Positions 1 to 12,108 of a DNA stretch of 64,000 nt are shown piece after piece. The notes beneath the pieces were generated by a model. That model was not told where the DNA came from. It worked only from the letters and a program-made list of their open reading frames with translations, and did no database searches. Source of the DNA: Nissolia schottii (Eukaryota; Streptophyta; Magnoliopsida; Fabales; Fabaceae); assembly GCA_003254905.1 (NCBI GenBank), contig QANU01021433.1:1-64000 (forward strand), read 5' to 3'. A program made the translations under genes and the position numbers. Numbering within the stretch: the first letter of the stretch is position 1; every line of letters begins with the position of its first letter.

Positions 1-1
1 T

Positions 2-1325
2 GATGATGTTGGTGATCAGCAACTTGGAGATGATTTTGATGTTCCCATTGATGATGTTGAAGAGGAACATGGGATGTCACAAGATGGGGATCTTGGTGAT
101 GCTCCTGAACCACCGCAAGTTCTGATTTGGAGGAAGAGATTTACATGAAGCAACCTGAGGGTTTTCTTGTTGAAGGCAAGGAAGACTATATGTGTAGGCT
201 GACAAAAAGCCTATATGGTTTGAAGCAAGCTCCACGACAGTGGTACAAGAAGTTTGAATCTGTTATGTGTGAGCAAGGCTACAAGAAGACTACTTCTGAT
301 CATTGTGTCTTTGTTAAAAAGTTTACTAATAGGGATTTCATTATCCTGTTGTTGTATGTTGATGACATGCTTATTGTTGGAAAAGATATTTCCATGATTG
401 ACAGGTTGAAGAAGCAACTGGGCGAGTCATTTGCCATGAAAGACATGGGAGCCGTTAAGCAAATTTTTGGTATAAGAATCATGCGTGATAGGCAAGAGAA
501 GAAGCTTTTGATGTCACAGGAACACTATGTTAAAAGAGTGCTACAGAGGTTCCAGATGGAAAATGCTAAGGTGGTAAGCACTCCTCTTGCTACTCATTTT
601 AAATTAAGTGCTAAACAAAGTCCTTCCAATGAATCTGAAAAATCAGATATGCAACGGGTTCCTTATGCATTTGTTGTGGGTAGTTTGATGTATGCAATGG
701 TGTGTACAAGACCAGATATTGCTCATGCTGTTGGTACAGTCAGTAGATTTTTGTCTAATCCAGGTAGAGAGCATTGGAATGCTGTGAAATGGATTTTGAG
801 GTATCTTCGTGGTACTACTGGTTTGAGGCTTTGTTTTGGAGGTGATACGCCTACCCTTGTAGGCTATACTGATTCTGATATGACTGGAGACATAGATTCC
901 AGAAGGTTTACTTCAGGCTACATGATTAAGTTTGCAGGGGGGCTGTGGCATGGCAATCTAGACTACAAAAGTGTGTTGCGTTGTCCACTACTGAGGCAGA
1001 ATTCATTGCCATTACAGAAGCATGCAAGGAGTTGCTTTGGGTTAAGAAACTCTTGCAGGAGTTTGGTTTTGTTCAAGACAAGTACTTTCTATTTTGTGAT
1101 AGTCAGAGTGCAATTCATCTTGGCAAGAATTCAACTTTTCACTCTAGGTCAAAGCATATTGATGTGAGGTATCATTGGATACGTGATGCTTTGGAGGCTA
1201 GGTTGCTGGAGTTGGCAAAAGTTCATACAGATGATAATTGTGCTGATATGATGAATAAGACACTAACGAGAAGCAAGTTTGAAACTTGTTGTGAGATCGT
1301 CGGTTTGTCGATCACCTCCACATAG
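2..1325 (+). pseudogene. Ty1/copia polyprotein 3' part (reverse transcriptase-RNase H), broken
   Basis: Copia-type pol remnant. The reverse transcriptase part carries the family motif SLYGLKQAPRQWYKKF and the active-site motif YVDDMLIVG (about 350-380). The RNase H part has LSTTEAEF, FCDSQSAIHL and HSRSKHIDVRYH. Two breaks are visible. First, an acidic linker reading frame starting at base 2 runs out at about 150, while the RT frame begins abruptly at LEEEIYMKQPEGF (127). The start of RT and the linker between integrase and RT are therefore missing, which suggests an internal deletion. Second, near 937-943 a run of G is one base short, so RNase H continues in another frame (945-1325). The element enters from outside the window on the left, so gag and integrase are not seen. 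It cannot make a working polyprotein. Confidence 0.93.
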
Positions 1326-1330
1326 TTGTG

Positions 1331-1341
1331 AGGGGGAGATT
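1331..1341 (+). other. Polypurine tract of the copia element
   Basis: The purine run AGGGGGAGATT sits directly after the pol stop codon (1323-1325) and directly before the TG that opens the LTR. This is the expected place for the plus-strand primer of an LTR retrotransposon. Confidence 0.75.
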
Positions 1342-1939
1342 TGTTGGGTTGGGCTCCCTTCCTATGTGGAGAAAAGCCCAATATTTACAAACTCACTAAT
1401 CTCACTTAATAGTGGAGAGGGGTCAGTAGTTAGGGTTAAGAGAGGAGGCAGAGAAAAGAGAGAAAATAAGGAGAAGAGAAGAAAAAGGTTTTTCCCTTTT
1501 TTGTCTGCACAGTAATTTTCGATCGGCCGCCACTGTTTCGTTCACCGTTGGATCGGGCTGAAATTTTTACAGCAGGTTCGGAACTTGTGATACTTTAATC
1601 TGGACGGTCGGATCGTCGAGTAGTTGTCTGAGCAATGAGAAATTGGCCGTGCACAGTAACAGCAAGGTTGGGGTTTTGTGGTTTCTTTTATTCTCTATTT
1701 CATCATTCTTGCCTTGTTCTATTGGCTGATTATTGAGCACGATTTGTGCTGTGATTGAGACTCTCTTGTACCCTATTTTGATCATAGTGGAGCTTGATTG
1801 ACTGGCTTGTGCCCGTGGTTTTTACTTCTCACATTGAGAAGGTTTTCCACGTTAAAAATTCCCGTGTCTTCCTGTTTGTGTGTTATTGTTATTGCTCCTC
1901 ATAGATTCTTGCAAGTTGGGGAAATTATTATCCGCTGCA
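1342..1939 (+). repeat. 3' LTR of the copia element (right end approximate)
   Basis: The LTR begins with TGTTGGGTTGGGC immediately after the polypurine tract. The right end is uncertain: the CA of CCGCTGCA at 1938-1939 is the best candidate, but the 5' LTR lies outside the window and cannot be used for comparison. No target duplication can be tested. The sequence is non-coding. Confidence 0.6.
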
Positions 1940-1986
1940 TATAGCTCTGATTGAGTTGTAGAATTATTGTGTTGAATTTCTCATCA

Positions 1987-2370
1987 GTAGTGGTGGTGGT
2001 TGTGGTGACGATAATGATGATGATGGTGGTAGTGACAACAGTGGTGGATAATGGTAGTGGTGGTGGTTGTGGCGATGAGAATGGTGATGGTGGTGACAGC
2101 GGCAACGATGATGGTAGTGGTGGAGGAGACGATGGTGATGGTGGCACGATGGTGGTGAGTGGTATATATGTTGGCGGTGATAGTGGTGGTGGCAGTGGTA
2201 GGTGGTGGTAGTGGATAATAGTGGTGGTTGTGGTGGCGGCAATGGTGGTGGTATGTGGTGGCGATGGCTGAAGCAATGTGGTGGTGACAATGGTGATGGT
2301 GGTGGTGTGGTGGTAGTGGGTGGTATATGTTGATGGTGACAGAAGTGGTGGTAAGAGTGGTAGTTGGTGG
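1987..2370 (+). repeat. GGT/GAT-rich imperfect simple repeat
   Basis: About 380 bases built mostly from GGT, GTG and GAT triplets on the + strand with frequent interruptions. Open frames on both strands here give only low-complexity protein (Val/Gly/Asp on +, His/Pro/Ser/Thr on -). I treat them as by-products of the repeat and not as genes. It begins about 50 bases after the proposed end of the copia LTR. Confidence 0.9.
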
Positions 2371-4500
2371 TGACTCATGGACAAAGGGCGATTGTTTATG
2401 TTAAAAATATTTTTGTCAAAATAAAAGTTGAAGAATTACCTGAAATGTGGTAATCCAGATAGACACCTCTCATGGGATAATCCACATTACTAATAATATT
2501 GCGTAATTTAAATGCAAAAATACTAATAATCTATCCACATTACCTCATATCAAATGTCTCATTAAATCTTTTGGTGGAACTTACCCATAATGTAATCTAT
2601 TAATTCAAAGAAAATAATCTTTCATTGTCTTGCAATACTGAAATACCATAACAAACTGGTTTTTGAATTACCAATGTCACAGTCCTCCTCTAGTGCTTGC
2701 TCCTTGGGTATTAGGATTAGGGTGTGTTTGTGAATTAGGTTTAAGAAGAGAATAAAAGGTTTTGGGAACTTAGTCATTGTATCCTTAAATCAACTCAAAA
2801 TCATGACTCTCAAAATCATGACTAAGCCCTTCAAAATCTTTCTTTCTCCTCCTAAACCAAACTTACAAAAATATCCTTGGAGTTTAGATACTTTACTTGT
2901 ATATTTATAGGAAAGATTAAAAATAATCAATTTTCTATTAAACTTAGATGAGATCTTTCTAAATGTAGATAAGATTCGCAGTTACTTTTATCTTTTCTTG
3001 AAAACTAAGCCACTCAATGAGAGGCGCTGCTAGAACTCTAGACGTAGGGATTTGCATTGGGTTACAGGTTTGACTCAGGATCTGCACTGTGTTACGGGTT
3101 TGACCCAACCCAAGTAAAATATATATTGGGCCTAGTGACCTAGTAATTCTAGTCCGTAACCCTTAACAAGATCATAATCTATTCCAAAGCTTTGAATGCC
3201 ACTCCAAGTTCATGGTAGTTTTTACTTCATTCGTCCTTGCAATTCAGTGGTATAAACTTAGACCAAGCTTGCTAGCAAAAACGAAATGGTGGATGAACTT
3301 TCCAATGACGTGCAATTGTATTTCCATCATTAGAATTTGATCAAACTGCAACAGGATTTGGTACTTGGTAGCTAGCTTCGCCATGTTCCATTTACACACG
3401 CATGCAACTTCTTTTAAAAATAAAAACTAAAAAATCATTTGTTAGAGAGAAAAAGAGCTTAGGACCGTACTTTGTGTGAGTCATCAGTTTTAGTTAAATT
3501 TGTCGAAGTTATATACCAGACTTAGACAACTATTATTAATTCAGTTTTACATTTTTGTATCACGTGTTATATTTTCATTGTTTTGATGTTTCAAACTAAG
3601 AAGAATTTCTCATCCCAAGTCCTAGAGTAAAAAGAGAAACAGGTAAATCAAGTTATATATAGACAATTAGGTATAAAGTGAATTGAGATGGAAAATCTCA
3701 GCTACATTTCTAAGGTTCTTGACGGGTTGGGTCAACAAATGCCCACCCTCCACTTAGTAGTGCATTGGGAGATGAAAATGAATCTTTTTAGGTCAAAATT
3801 AGTCATATTTAGTCATAATAAGAATGATAAAAACACAAATTTTGAATAAGTGAAACTTTCTTATAATTGGTAAGACCCAATTCAAACTTTAGTATTTTTA
3901 TTTCTTTTTACATGACCAAATATAAATAATTTTAACATGAGAGATGATCCATTCTCATTCTGATTGTGAAACATTATTATATAATGTAGTTTACACATGC
4001 TCATAGTCTACGAACACAACCCATGAGTTGTGAAATCATTAAGTATGCTTTATTTGCAATTTTGAGCCCTCGGTCTTTTCTTTTCATTCACAAGTTACGC
4101 TATCTAGGTTCCTTTGTTTATCTTCTTTGGACTGAAAATCCTATCTGAAGTGTTTATCTGTTTATTTGTTTTCTTCTCTCCTCTTATTTTTTGTTGGGGC
4201 TAGCTTTTTGTTTTTACAAAATTAGTACCATGGCATATTCTTACAAGTTCGGTTTATTTAAACAGCTTATGAAACTAGTTATTTTTCTACTACAAGAACA
4301 CAAGATTCATGCAATCTCTTCCCAGCATATACTTTCTTGAAATTTAAACTTGCATACTGGTCTCAGGAGGTCAAAGTTGTTTTGGAAACTATCTTCGATG
4401 ACATATTTTTATTATGCCTTTAATTGATCATTGCTAAGTTCATGTAGAGGAAAGAGCCTCCTTGCGCAATGAAAAGATGGTAGCAAACATTTTGGAATTA
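2371..4500. other. Intergenic DNA, no gene recognised
   Basis: AT-rich sequence with short frames only. A possible MITE relic lies at about 2720-2866, where its outer ends (GGTGTGTTTG... and ...CCAAACTTAC) are loosely inverted. Nothing else could be identified. Confidence 0.6.
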
Positions 4501-4521
4501 ATTGCTTACTAATTTCAGTGC

Positions 4522-4529
4522 ATATATAG
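4522..4529 (+). promoter_or_regulatory. Possible TATA box of the VQ gene
   Basis: ATATATAG lies about 165 bases before the VQ start codon, within the usual range for a plant core promoter with a short leader. The call rests on sequence and position alone. Confidence 0.3.
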
Positions 4530-4693
4530 GTGTCCATCCAATATAGTGCCACATAATTTAAGCATATGAGATTCGGACAAATTCCGATTTCCTGGTTTCA
4601 ACTTTCTGTTGACCACATGCTTACTAACAGTTTAATCACGGAAATTGCAGTTAGGCGCTAAGTGACTGTAAAATCTGATTACCAAAGGAAGTA

Positions 4694-5248
4694 ATGGCAA
4701 TGGAGATGCCACCAATCCAGGGTGCAGCAGCCGGTAGTGAACCGCTAACCATGTTCGTGCAGACAAACACACATACATTCAGGGACGTTGTACAGCAGTT
4801 AACAGGTCCATCACAAGCCACTGGAACAACAGGAGAGGCAACAAAGGTTGATGGTGTGAAGAGGAAATCATCTAAACCACATGAGAAAAGGCAATTCACA
4901 AGGACCAAATTAGTGATAGTTAAAGCCAGTGCATCTTCCAACCAACACGCATGTTTCTCTCCCTCCAAGTCAAGTAATTATAGTTTTTCATCGAGTCCTA
5001 AGTCAGGGAATTCAAGTCCTCTTCCAAGCTTGATCACCCCTTCGGCTTCAACGATTTTCCCTCGATTATCTATTACGGAAGAAGTGCAGAAAGAAGAGTC
5101 AGAAATACCTGGAGTAAACACAGAAGAGGAAGAGAAAGCTATCAATGAAAGAAGATTTTATTTGCATCCATCCCTGCGGCTTAAACCAGGATACACTGAA
5201 CCAGAGTTGCTTGCTTTGTTCCCTCTGGCATCTCCCAAAGCAAGTTAG
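4694..5248 (+). CDS. VQ motif-containing protein (VQ31/VQ4-like)
   Basis: Complete intronless gene for 184 residues. Residues 29-38 (FRDVVQQLTG) match the VQ core FxxxVQxLTG, through which plant VQ proteins bind WRKY transcription factors in the nucleus. The middle is Ser/Pro/Lys-rich with a basic patch (about residues 56-75), possibly a nuclear signal. The C-terminus (RRFYLHPSLRLKPGYTEPEL and LFPLASPKAS) is the tail shared by the VQ4/VQ11/VQ31 subgroup, whose Ser-Pro sites are MAP-kinase targets in some members. The start codon used gives the expected short leader before the VQ core. The antisense frame at 4651-4968 is a shadow. Neighbouring gene order suggests orthology to Arabidopsis At5g08480 (VQ31). 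The specific biological role here is not shown by the sequence. Confidence 0.92.
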   Translation: MAMEMPPIQGAAAGSEPLTMFVQTNTHTFRDVVQQLTGPSQATGTTGEATKVDGVKRKSSKPHEKRQFTRTKLVIVKASASSNQHACFSPSKSSNYSFSSSPKSGNSSPLPSLITPSASTIFPRLSITEEVQKEESEIPGVNTEEEEKAINERRFYLHPSLRLKPGYTEPELLALFPLASPKAS

Positions 5249-5584
5249 GAAGTATAGTTTTGACAATCCTGAGCTGCTATTTCATAACTGCAGCATTCTT
5301 CAAATTAGAGATACCATGTTAAGGCATGCGGAAAGTACTTTGAAAACTGAAATAAATTTGTGATGTACACGATACTTTTTTTCTCTATACTAATTTCACC
5401 TCCCTGCCAGTATTAAGTTTTTGAACATGAAGCAAGAAAAATGAGATGGATACTGGTGGCTAAATTAAAATCTCAATCAAACTTTGTTACACTTTGAACC
5501 CCACAAGAATAGAGGTCTGTAAAGTATATCTGTGTGATTTCTCCCAAAACACCATGGATGCCCTAATGCAGATCCAAGATTAAG

Positions 5585-8206
5585 CTAAAACTCCACCGGT
5601 TCTTTGATTTGTTGATCCAATGTACACAGTGTACTGTAAATAATGCTTCTTTCCGGGTGGGAACAGTCTCCAGCCACAAAAATGTTATTTGTCCTCTCAA
5701 CTTCGATCCAGCTGCATCCTGCTGGCTTTTTCAAATCCTTGTTCCTCATCATCCTTCTGACCTCCATGACCCCATCCCATCTAGAATCTGCTGCATACAA
5801 ATTTGACAATACAATGTAGTTTCCAATATCGTTAGCTTCAATTTTGAAGAGTTGGTTTGCTACGAGACGGCCCAATTCCACTTCATGATGGATTTTGCAG
5901 GCACCAAGCAATGTACCCCAAAGATTGGCATTAGCTTCCATTGGCATCCTGGTCACAAGAGAATATGCTTCACTAATGCGGCCACCTCGAGCTAGAAGAT
6001 CCACCACACAAGCATACTGTTCCAAAGTTGGTTTCATACCGTGGATTTTCTCGATTGAATAAAATATCTTCAGTCCTTCATCTACACGGCCAGCATGACT
6101 GCAGGCAGATAACACAGAAGTGAAGATAACATGATCCGGCTTGATTCCAATTTCAAGCATATGAGAAAAAATCCTAAGTGCTTCTTCACTCATACCATGC
6201 ATAGCATACCCACCAATCATAGCAGTAAACATAACCAGATCCTTACCAGCACTTGATCGAAATATCTTATTTGCACAGCCTATGATACCACATTTAGCAT
6301 ATGCATCTAAGAGGGCTCCTTTTAGGTGAAGATCCTCAAAACAAGAACGAATAATATAACCATGGCACTGGCTCAGCAAGTGTGCTGATGCCATTTGTGT
6401 GCATACCGGAAGGAGGCTCATGATAGTCACCATATCAGGCTTCATCCCCCGAGCTTGTAACTCATAGAACAGACTGAGAGCTTGCTCAAGACCATCATTT
6501 TCAGCATATAGGCGAACCATAAGATTCCAGGTGGTAAGGTCTGTCTCAGACATCCCACCAAATATCATATTTGCATCATGATGTGATCCTAAACACACAT
6601 AACCTGAAATCAACGAATTGCATGTGACCAGATTCCTTCTTTCCGATAGATTCTGAAACATTTTGTTAGCGTAGTCCATGTTACCACATTTAGCATATGC
6701 ATCAAGAATTGCATTCCCAACTGTTGGTGCAGTATCACAAACTAAAGATCCCGCCTTAATTGAATAGTTGTGTATTTCTTTAACCTTTTCTACTCTCAAA
6801 AGAGAGACACAAAAACGAATTATGGTCAATATTGTAACTGAGTCAGGGCTAATTCCTAGTTTTAGCATCCAATGTAACAAGCTGATAAATCTTGAACGAT
6901 GCCTCTTCTCTGCAAAGGCATCAAACATAGAATTCCATGAAATCAAATCTTTCCTGGATATCAGAGAGAACGTATTAAATGCTTCTTCTGTATTGCCGCA
7001 TTTTGCATACAAACTAACTAAGGCATTTCCAACAGCAGTATCTTCAAAAAGAAAAGGATGTCTGAAGATATATGCATGGATCTGTTTCCCCACCTGCAAG
7101 TTTCTCACTTGCACGCAAACTGGAAGTATGCTGACAATAGTCACAGAATCTGGTAGTAACATCTTTAGAGATACTAAATTACTCAACAGATGCAATGCTT
7201 TTAACCATTCACCATTTGACGTGTATCCCGCAATAATAGCATTCCAAGAGACCAAATCCCTTGCATCCATTGCCCAAAACAAAGATTCTGCTTCTTTCAT
7301 CCGTCCAACTCTTATATAGAAGCTAATCAAAGCATTAGACACAGAAACATCAGCTGACAATTCAATCCGTTGCAGTACATAACAGTGGATTTGTCTTCCG
7401 CACTGGTGTGCAACATTCTCATCAAGCGAAGCACAAACAGGCAGGATAGTTGCAATAGTTGCGTAATTTGGTTCCATAGGTCCTTTCACCATTGAGCTGA
7501 ACAACTTGAATGCATCTTCTGAAAACCCATTCTCGGCAAGACCTGCAATCATTGCATTCCACGAAACAACATCTTTGTGAACAATGCTATCAAAAACAGC
7601 ATATGCATCACAAGACACCAGCCCACACTTTGCATACATTGACACAAGAGCATTCCCAGCAAGGGTGTCTGCCTCAAAACCAGACTTGACCACATAAGCA
7701 TGCACACTCTTTCCACCATCTGCGTCAACTAAACGAGCACAAACAGGAAGAACAGTTGCAACTGTAACTGAATTGGGAACAGCCGTCCCGCTCGAATGCA
7801 TCGCCCGAAACACCCTCATCACATCAGCATCATACTTCATGGACCCCGAAATCCCAGAAAGAACAATGTTCCAGACGACAGGATCACTGTGTCCGAGCTG
7901 ATCAAAAAGCTTCTGGCATTCATCAAGCTTGCCACATTTCGCATACATGTTGAGCAATGCTTTGTTAGTAACCTGGCAAGAAACATGGCCCTGCTTAACA
8001 ACATAACCGTGCAGGGATGTGCCCAACTTGGGAGCCAAGAGGGCAGAGCAAGACTTGAGAATTGAAGCAAGGACATGGTGGTCAGGTTTGGACGCTGCAT
8101 AGCCCTTTATGCATTGATGGAAAAGGGACAAGGCTTCACTGTGCCTGGCATCAACACATAAGGTCCTGATTATGGAACCCCACGCCTTGAAATCGTGTTG
8201 AAGCAT
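5585..8206 (-). CDS. Pentatricopeptide repeat protein, SLG1 (At5g08490)-like
   Basis: Intronless 873-residue PPR protein of the PLS class, filled from about residue 40 to 800 with PPR units (repeated patterns such as GNALVSMYAKCG, DVVSWNAMIAGLAENG, MVTIMSLLPVC). The C-terminus (GCSWIEVERTNNIFVAGDCS followed by HPERSIIYSTL) is an E/E+ type tail, and there is no DYW deaminase domain. PLS proteins bind organelle RNA and specify C-to-U editing sites. Arabidopsis SLG1 is mitochondrial and is reported to act on a complex I (nad) transcript. An E-type protein without DYW would need a separate deaminase. Length is close to the Arabidopsis protein. The start at 8206 is the first ATG before the repeats. 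The mitochondrial location is inferred from homology. The assignment to SLG1 also rests on its position between a VQ gene and CLPTM1. Confidence 0.9.
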   Translation of the reverse strand: MLQHDFKAWGSIIRTLCVDARHSEALSLFHQCIKGYAASKPDHHVLASILKSCSALLAPKLGTSLHGYVVKQGHVSCQVTNKALLNMYAKCGKLDECQKLFDQLGHSDPVVWNIVLSGISGSMKYDADVMRVFRAMHSSGTAVPNSVTVATVLPVCARLVDADGGKSVHAYVVKSGFEADTLAGNALVSMYAKCGLVSCDAYAVFDSIVHKDVVSWNAMIAGLAENGFSEDAFKLFSSMVKGPMEPNYATIATILPVCASLDENVAHQCGRQIHCYVLQRIELSADVSVSNALISFYIRVGRMKEAESLFWAMDARDLVSWNAIIAGYTSNGEWLKALHLLSNLVSLKMLLPDSVTIVSILPVCVQVRNLQVGKQIHAYIFRHPFLFEDTAVGNALVSLYAKCGNTEEAFNTFSLISRKDLISWNSMFDAFAEKRHRSRFISLLHWMLKLGISPDSVTILTIIRFCVSLLRVEKVKEIHNYSIKAGSLVCDTAPTVGNAILDAYAKCGNMDYANKMFQNLSERRNLVTCNSLISGYVCLGSHHDANMIFGGMSETDLTTWNLMVRLYAENDGLEQALSLFYELQARGMKPDMVTIMSLLPVCTQMASAHLLSQCHGYIIRSCFEDLHLKGALLDAYAKCGIIGCANKIFRSSAGKDLVMFTAMIGGYAMHGMSEEALRIFSHMLEIGIKPDHVIFTSVLSACSHAGRVDEGLKIFYSIEKIHGMKPTLEQYACVVDLLARGGRISEAYSLVTRMPMEANANLWGTLLGACKIHHEVELGRLVANQLFKIEANDIGNYIVLSNLYAADSRWDGVMEVRRMMRNKDLKKPAGCSWIEVERTNNIFVAGDCSHPERSIIYSTLCTLDQQIKEPVEF

Positions 8207-8640
8207 GCCCCCTTCAAGAGGAAGCTACAAACTGGGACTTTCAACATTAAATTAGCCAACCATGTTGTGAAGACAGAACAAGATATAGTGAAAGCCACGC
8301 AAAGTTCAAAGCTTGGAGTTTCCAATTTCCTCTTCCTTACGCCAAAATTTATGAAAAAGAAGAATAATAGTCTTCTTTGGCATTTTCACAAACAGTGCGC
8401 CTGCGACGGCATGTGAGACCACAAAATAGGGCGAGACCACTACCGTGTAGCAGCTTTTCTGCGACGAAGAAACGTGGGAGATCGTCGCGTTGGCGGCGGC
8501 ACCCGCGAGGTTCCCTGGCGCGGCGGAAAGCGGAGCTGCAATCGGCTACCACCGCGAAGGAGACCAAGAAGGGGAGAGCAGCTGCGGCGACAGAAAGCAG
8601 ACCACTGAGTATTACTTCTTTTGCCAGATCACTGAGTTAA
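8207..8640 (-). other. Probable 5' flank and leader of the PPR gene
   Basis: The block at about 8440-8620 is GC-rich compared with the surrounding AT-rich DNA and lies directly upstream of the minus-strand PPR start. Frames on both strands (8377-8640 +, 8349-8567 -) encode Arg/Ala-rich sequence without recognisable domains, so I read the block as leader or promoter DNA. Confidence 0.4.
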
Positions 8641-11600
8641 AGTTATCTAATCATAATTGGATGCTAATGGGCCAAACCCAATTTAATTCAGTTAATGAAA
8701 AATGAAAAAATATTGAATGGTGCTTAAGTCCAATAAAAAAAAAGTATTAGTTTACCAATTTGCACAAGCTTAATAAGTAGTCCTAGTTCCTACTCCGAAC
8801 TACAGGTATTGGATGTTGCTCCTGAGTTATTTGAGCCCATTGTTGCGTGAAAAAAAATATATTGTTATTATCCTTATTAATTTATGAATCATAAAATGTC
8901 GCTAAGAGTACCTACACATGTCAACACCCCGTTCCTCAATTCCCCACCCAATCTATCCATTCATCTATTAACATCTATCTATCTATCTATTCTTCTATAT
9001 AAAACATGAAAAGTTTCTTACATCCGCTAAACACACACTTGAACATGGGTCGTTACGAGAAAAAAAAAAAAATCCCGCCTAAGGATATCTGCACTGGCTC
9101 AACTATGTAAATAGATATATTAAAAAAAAAAAAAGCAAAAAAGAATAAACAATACCGTCAGCATAGCTATTAATAATTGTTATAGTAAAGTAACAGCAAT
9201 AGTAATTTTATATTTTATATGCTGCCAACATAGTATATCTATGATCTGATTACTTCTTTTTGTAGAGGTCATTATTCACTTAAAACAAAAGGTCCACTTC
9301 ATTAAGAGTGATAGATTTTTGAAACATACCAAAAAGCAAATCTGGACCTTCAAACGAACTACATTTGTATTTCGTGTGTGTGTGCAGGAAACGAAGATAA
9401 TCATAGTTCCAAAACCATAAAAAAAAAAAAAAGGAATCACAGTGGTGGTATATTTACGGTGAGTTTGCACAAATAGAAGGTGCACGAAGGTGAATACAAC
9501 CAAAGGACGACAGATGACAAATGAAATTGCCCACACTAGACGTACCAAAGGAACATCCTGCAGATTAGAAACCCAAAAGTATTTACCAAGGTTTGCCACT
9601 CTTGACTCAATTTCTTCTTGAATTATTATGTTAATTTGTCAATAAATGCCTTGAGCCTCTATGTGCATGCAATTGATCTTCTTTTCGATTCTAATTTGGG
9701 GGAAAACAGAATATATAACGGGATGGGCAGGACGGAGGAAATTGCATAGCGGCTTCCATGGCCAAACTTGAAAGCAGAGGAAGAGAGGCGACGAGCACCA
9801 ACAATTTCTTCGTCTTTCCAAATTTGTACTTTAATTTCATTTTATTGTCATATGTCCTCCTTCATGTACTACAAACAGAGGGTGCTTAGTATATTAATTC
9901 ATATGTCTTCCTTCTGTCCTAGTTATTTTTTATGGTCAATAAAAATTGTCAACAAAAGCTCAAATTGTTATGACTTTTGTTGAATTACAACATATGATTG
10001 AAGGTGATGGATAAGGTGGTCATCACCAAGTTTTAGCCCATCAAGCGTAGGGTAACTCTATAAATATAAAGAGTACTTTCTTATTGCAAAGTAAAAAATT
10101 AGTTTCCTCTCCCTCTGTCATGCCCCAAACTTGGATGCAACAGCACATAGGGATAATGTCAAAACTCTGTCGTGGCCTTACCATACATGCATGATTTAAT
10201 AACTTATTTATATAAGATAAATAATAACTATATGGATTACATAATATCTGAAATGTAAACAAAAGTCCCAACATATGATATCCTATGTCTTCTCATTATG
10301 AAAGTAGTGACGTTGGAGCCTACTGCCCTAAGCTACCCTAAAAAGACTAACTATCTACCTTAAGTGAAGATGTTGTGTCTCTACAAGAAAAACTAAGTAG
10401 CAAAGTTCGAGTATTGGGAGGAACCTTAGAAGCTCTAAAGGAATTAGCAAGTAGCTCTACTTAGGGGGTTCTATTTATAGGAGGAGGAGGGGCTTCTTCC
10501 TCGTGAATGTTGCTGCAGCGCTAGGGTTTCATCAACCTCGATGTTGTTGCAACGTGGTGAGCACGTTGTGGCGCGTCGTCTGCTCCGTGTCATTGCGGTG
10601 CTCCCACAACATTGTAGGGCGTCCTATGCTCTATGTCGTTGTAGCACGCTGGGCGCGATGCAACACCCTTCCGAGGACACGAGTCATCATACTCTCCTCT
10701 CTGTACATATAAGCAACCCTCTTCTCTTTCTAGCAAGCTCCTTGAATGCCTCCTCTATGGTGAAAATCGGTGTCGCATCTGTATGATTCGACTGTGTAAC
10801 GACACAACCACAATTTTTGTTGTTAGCATTCATCACCTCCATGTTATTGACCATCATTTGAAATCACCATTACAATTAAGTGGTTGCTTAAGTGTATACC
10901 CCATGGTAAATACCCCATACTACTTAATTTGTCCATTTTTTTAAATAATTTTTACAATTAAATTCATCGAATTTGTTATCATTTCATGTTATATATGACC
11001 GTAATAATTTTTTTGTTTGTCAAGTCATTGAAAGAGCCAACGTAGAAGATGTTTAGAGATTTTTCGGACCATTTGAACTTACGATACATCTCTCCACAAA
11101 TATTATATTAAAAAATATTAATTTATCACATAAAATCATATAATTTATTAATATGTCATATTAAATCATGAAATGATAATAAAATTTAATAAATTTAATT
11201 ATAAAATTTATAAAAAATAAATCAATTAAATAATATAAGGTATTTACCGCATGTGATATTTAAAAAACCCTGTTACAATTAATTCTTAAACTCTTTCTAG
11301 AATGAATAAATAAATAGATAGGGCCACAAAACCAGGGAGACAAAATTTGAAAAAACTGGGAAACGTTGAAGGTGTCAGAAAAAGGGTGGGTAATGGCTTT
11401 GAAAGTAGGAATGAATTTTGTCATCAAAAATGGAAATTGGGAAAGGGAGGATTTTGTTTGGAGGGATGATTTAGGAATGAATGAACGAATGTTTGCTTCT
11501 CTAAGAACTAGATCGTTCATTAATTCGAAAATTGAGCGTTCTGATTGCGTGATTTTTGTTTATAGTACAACGACATGGCTGAACTGGAAGGGCTCTCGAA

Positions 11601-12108
11601 TTTTGTGGAGGACTCGTTCTCCGCAGAGGTAGACCAGAAGACACTACAACTCCCCTGTGGAGGCGCCGCCGCGATTGGGAGCGTCAATGCTTGAAAAGCC
11701 ATGAAATATAAGGACATGATTTGTTTACAGAGTAATAAACTCTAATCCCTAAATTTTACTCTTAACTTTGCAATTAAAATCTATAATAAATCGACTTAAG
11801 TAAAAGTAGATCAATTTTTTTATTAAACAGTAAAACTAGATCAATCATATCATAATTCAATAAACTTAAAGACCGGTTTTAAAAAATAATATTATTCATT
11901 TTGGGAAATATCAAGTTGCATGTTGGAAAGACTGCGTGGCCACCCAGCTGTAAAAATTCTTTCTTTTTCCCCCTGGGCAGTAGTGACCAGTGGGCACGCC
12001 TTCCTTTTATTAATATCACCACCTCTCCAGCGACAACACCACCGTTGTATTCTTCCTTCCTTTTAAATCTTCGATTCCATCACCGCCTTCTCTCTCTCTA
12101 CGCCAAAT
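8641..12108. other. Intergenic region, repeats and CLPTM1 leader
   Basis: AT-rich DNA with several A or T runs (9060-9073, 9121-9134, 9420-9432). The segment 10490-10790 has higher GC content and repeats of GTTGTGGCGC-like and TTGTAGCACG-like phrases, suggesting an old non-coding repeat. The last about 100 bases before 12109 should contain the leader of the CLPTM1 gene. No protein in any frame looked like a known family. Confidence 0.5.

Noticed and set aside
1899..2384. Minus-strand frame of 161 codons and overlapping frames in the GGT-rich repeat
   Set aside because: Pure low-complexity His/Pro/Ser/Thr or Val/Gly/Asp translation of a triplet repeat, with no domain.
6768..7319. Plus-strand 183-codon frame inside the PPR gene
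   Set aside because: Antisense shadow of the conserved PPR coding sequence.
8377..8640. Arg/Ala-rich frames in the GC-rich patch upstream of the PPR gene
   Set aside because: No family resemblance on either strand; position suits a 5' leader of the minus-strand gene better.
10503..10786. Overlapping frames of 69 and 81 codons
   Set aside because: They lie in a repetitive GC-richer patch, with no start context or domain.
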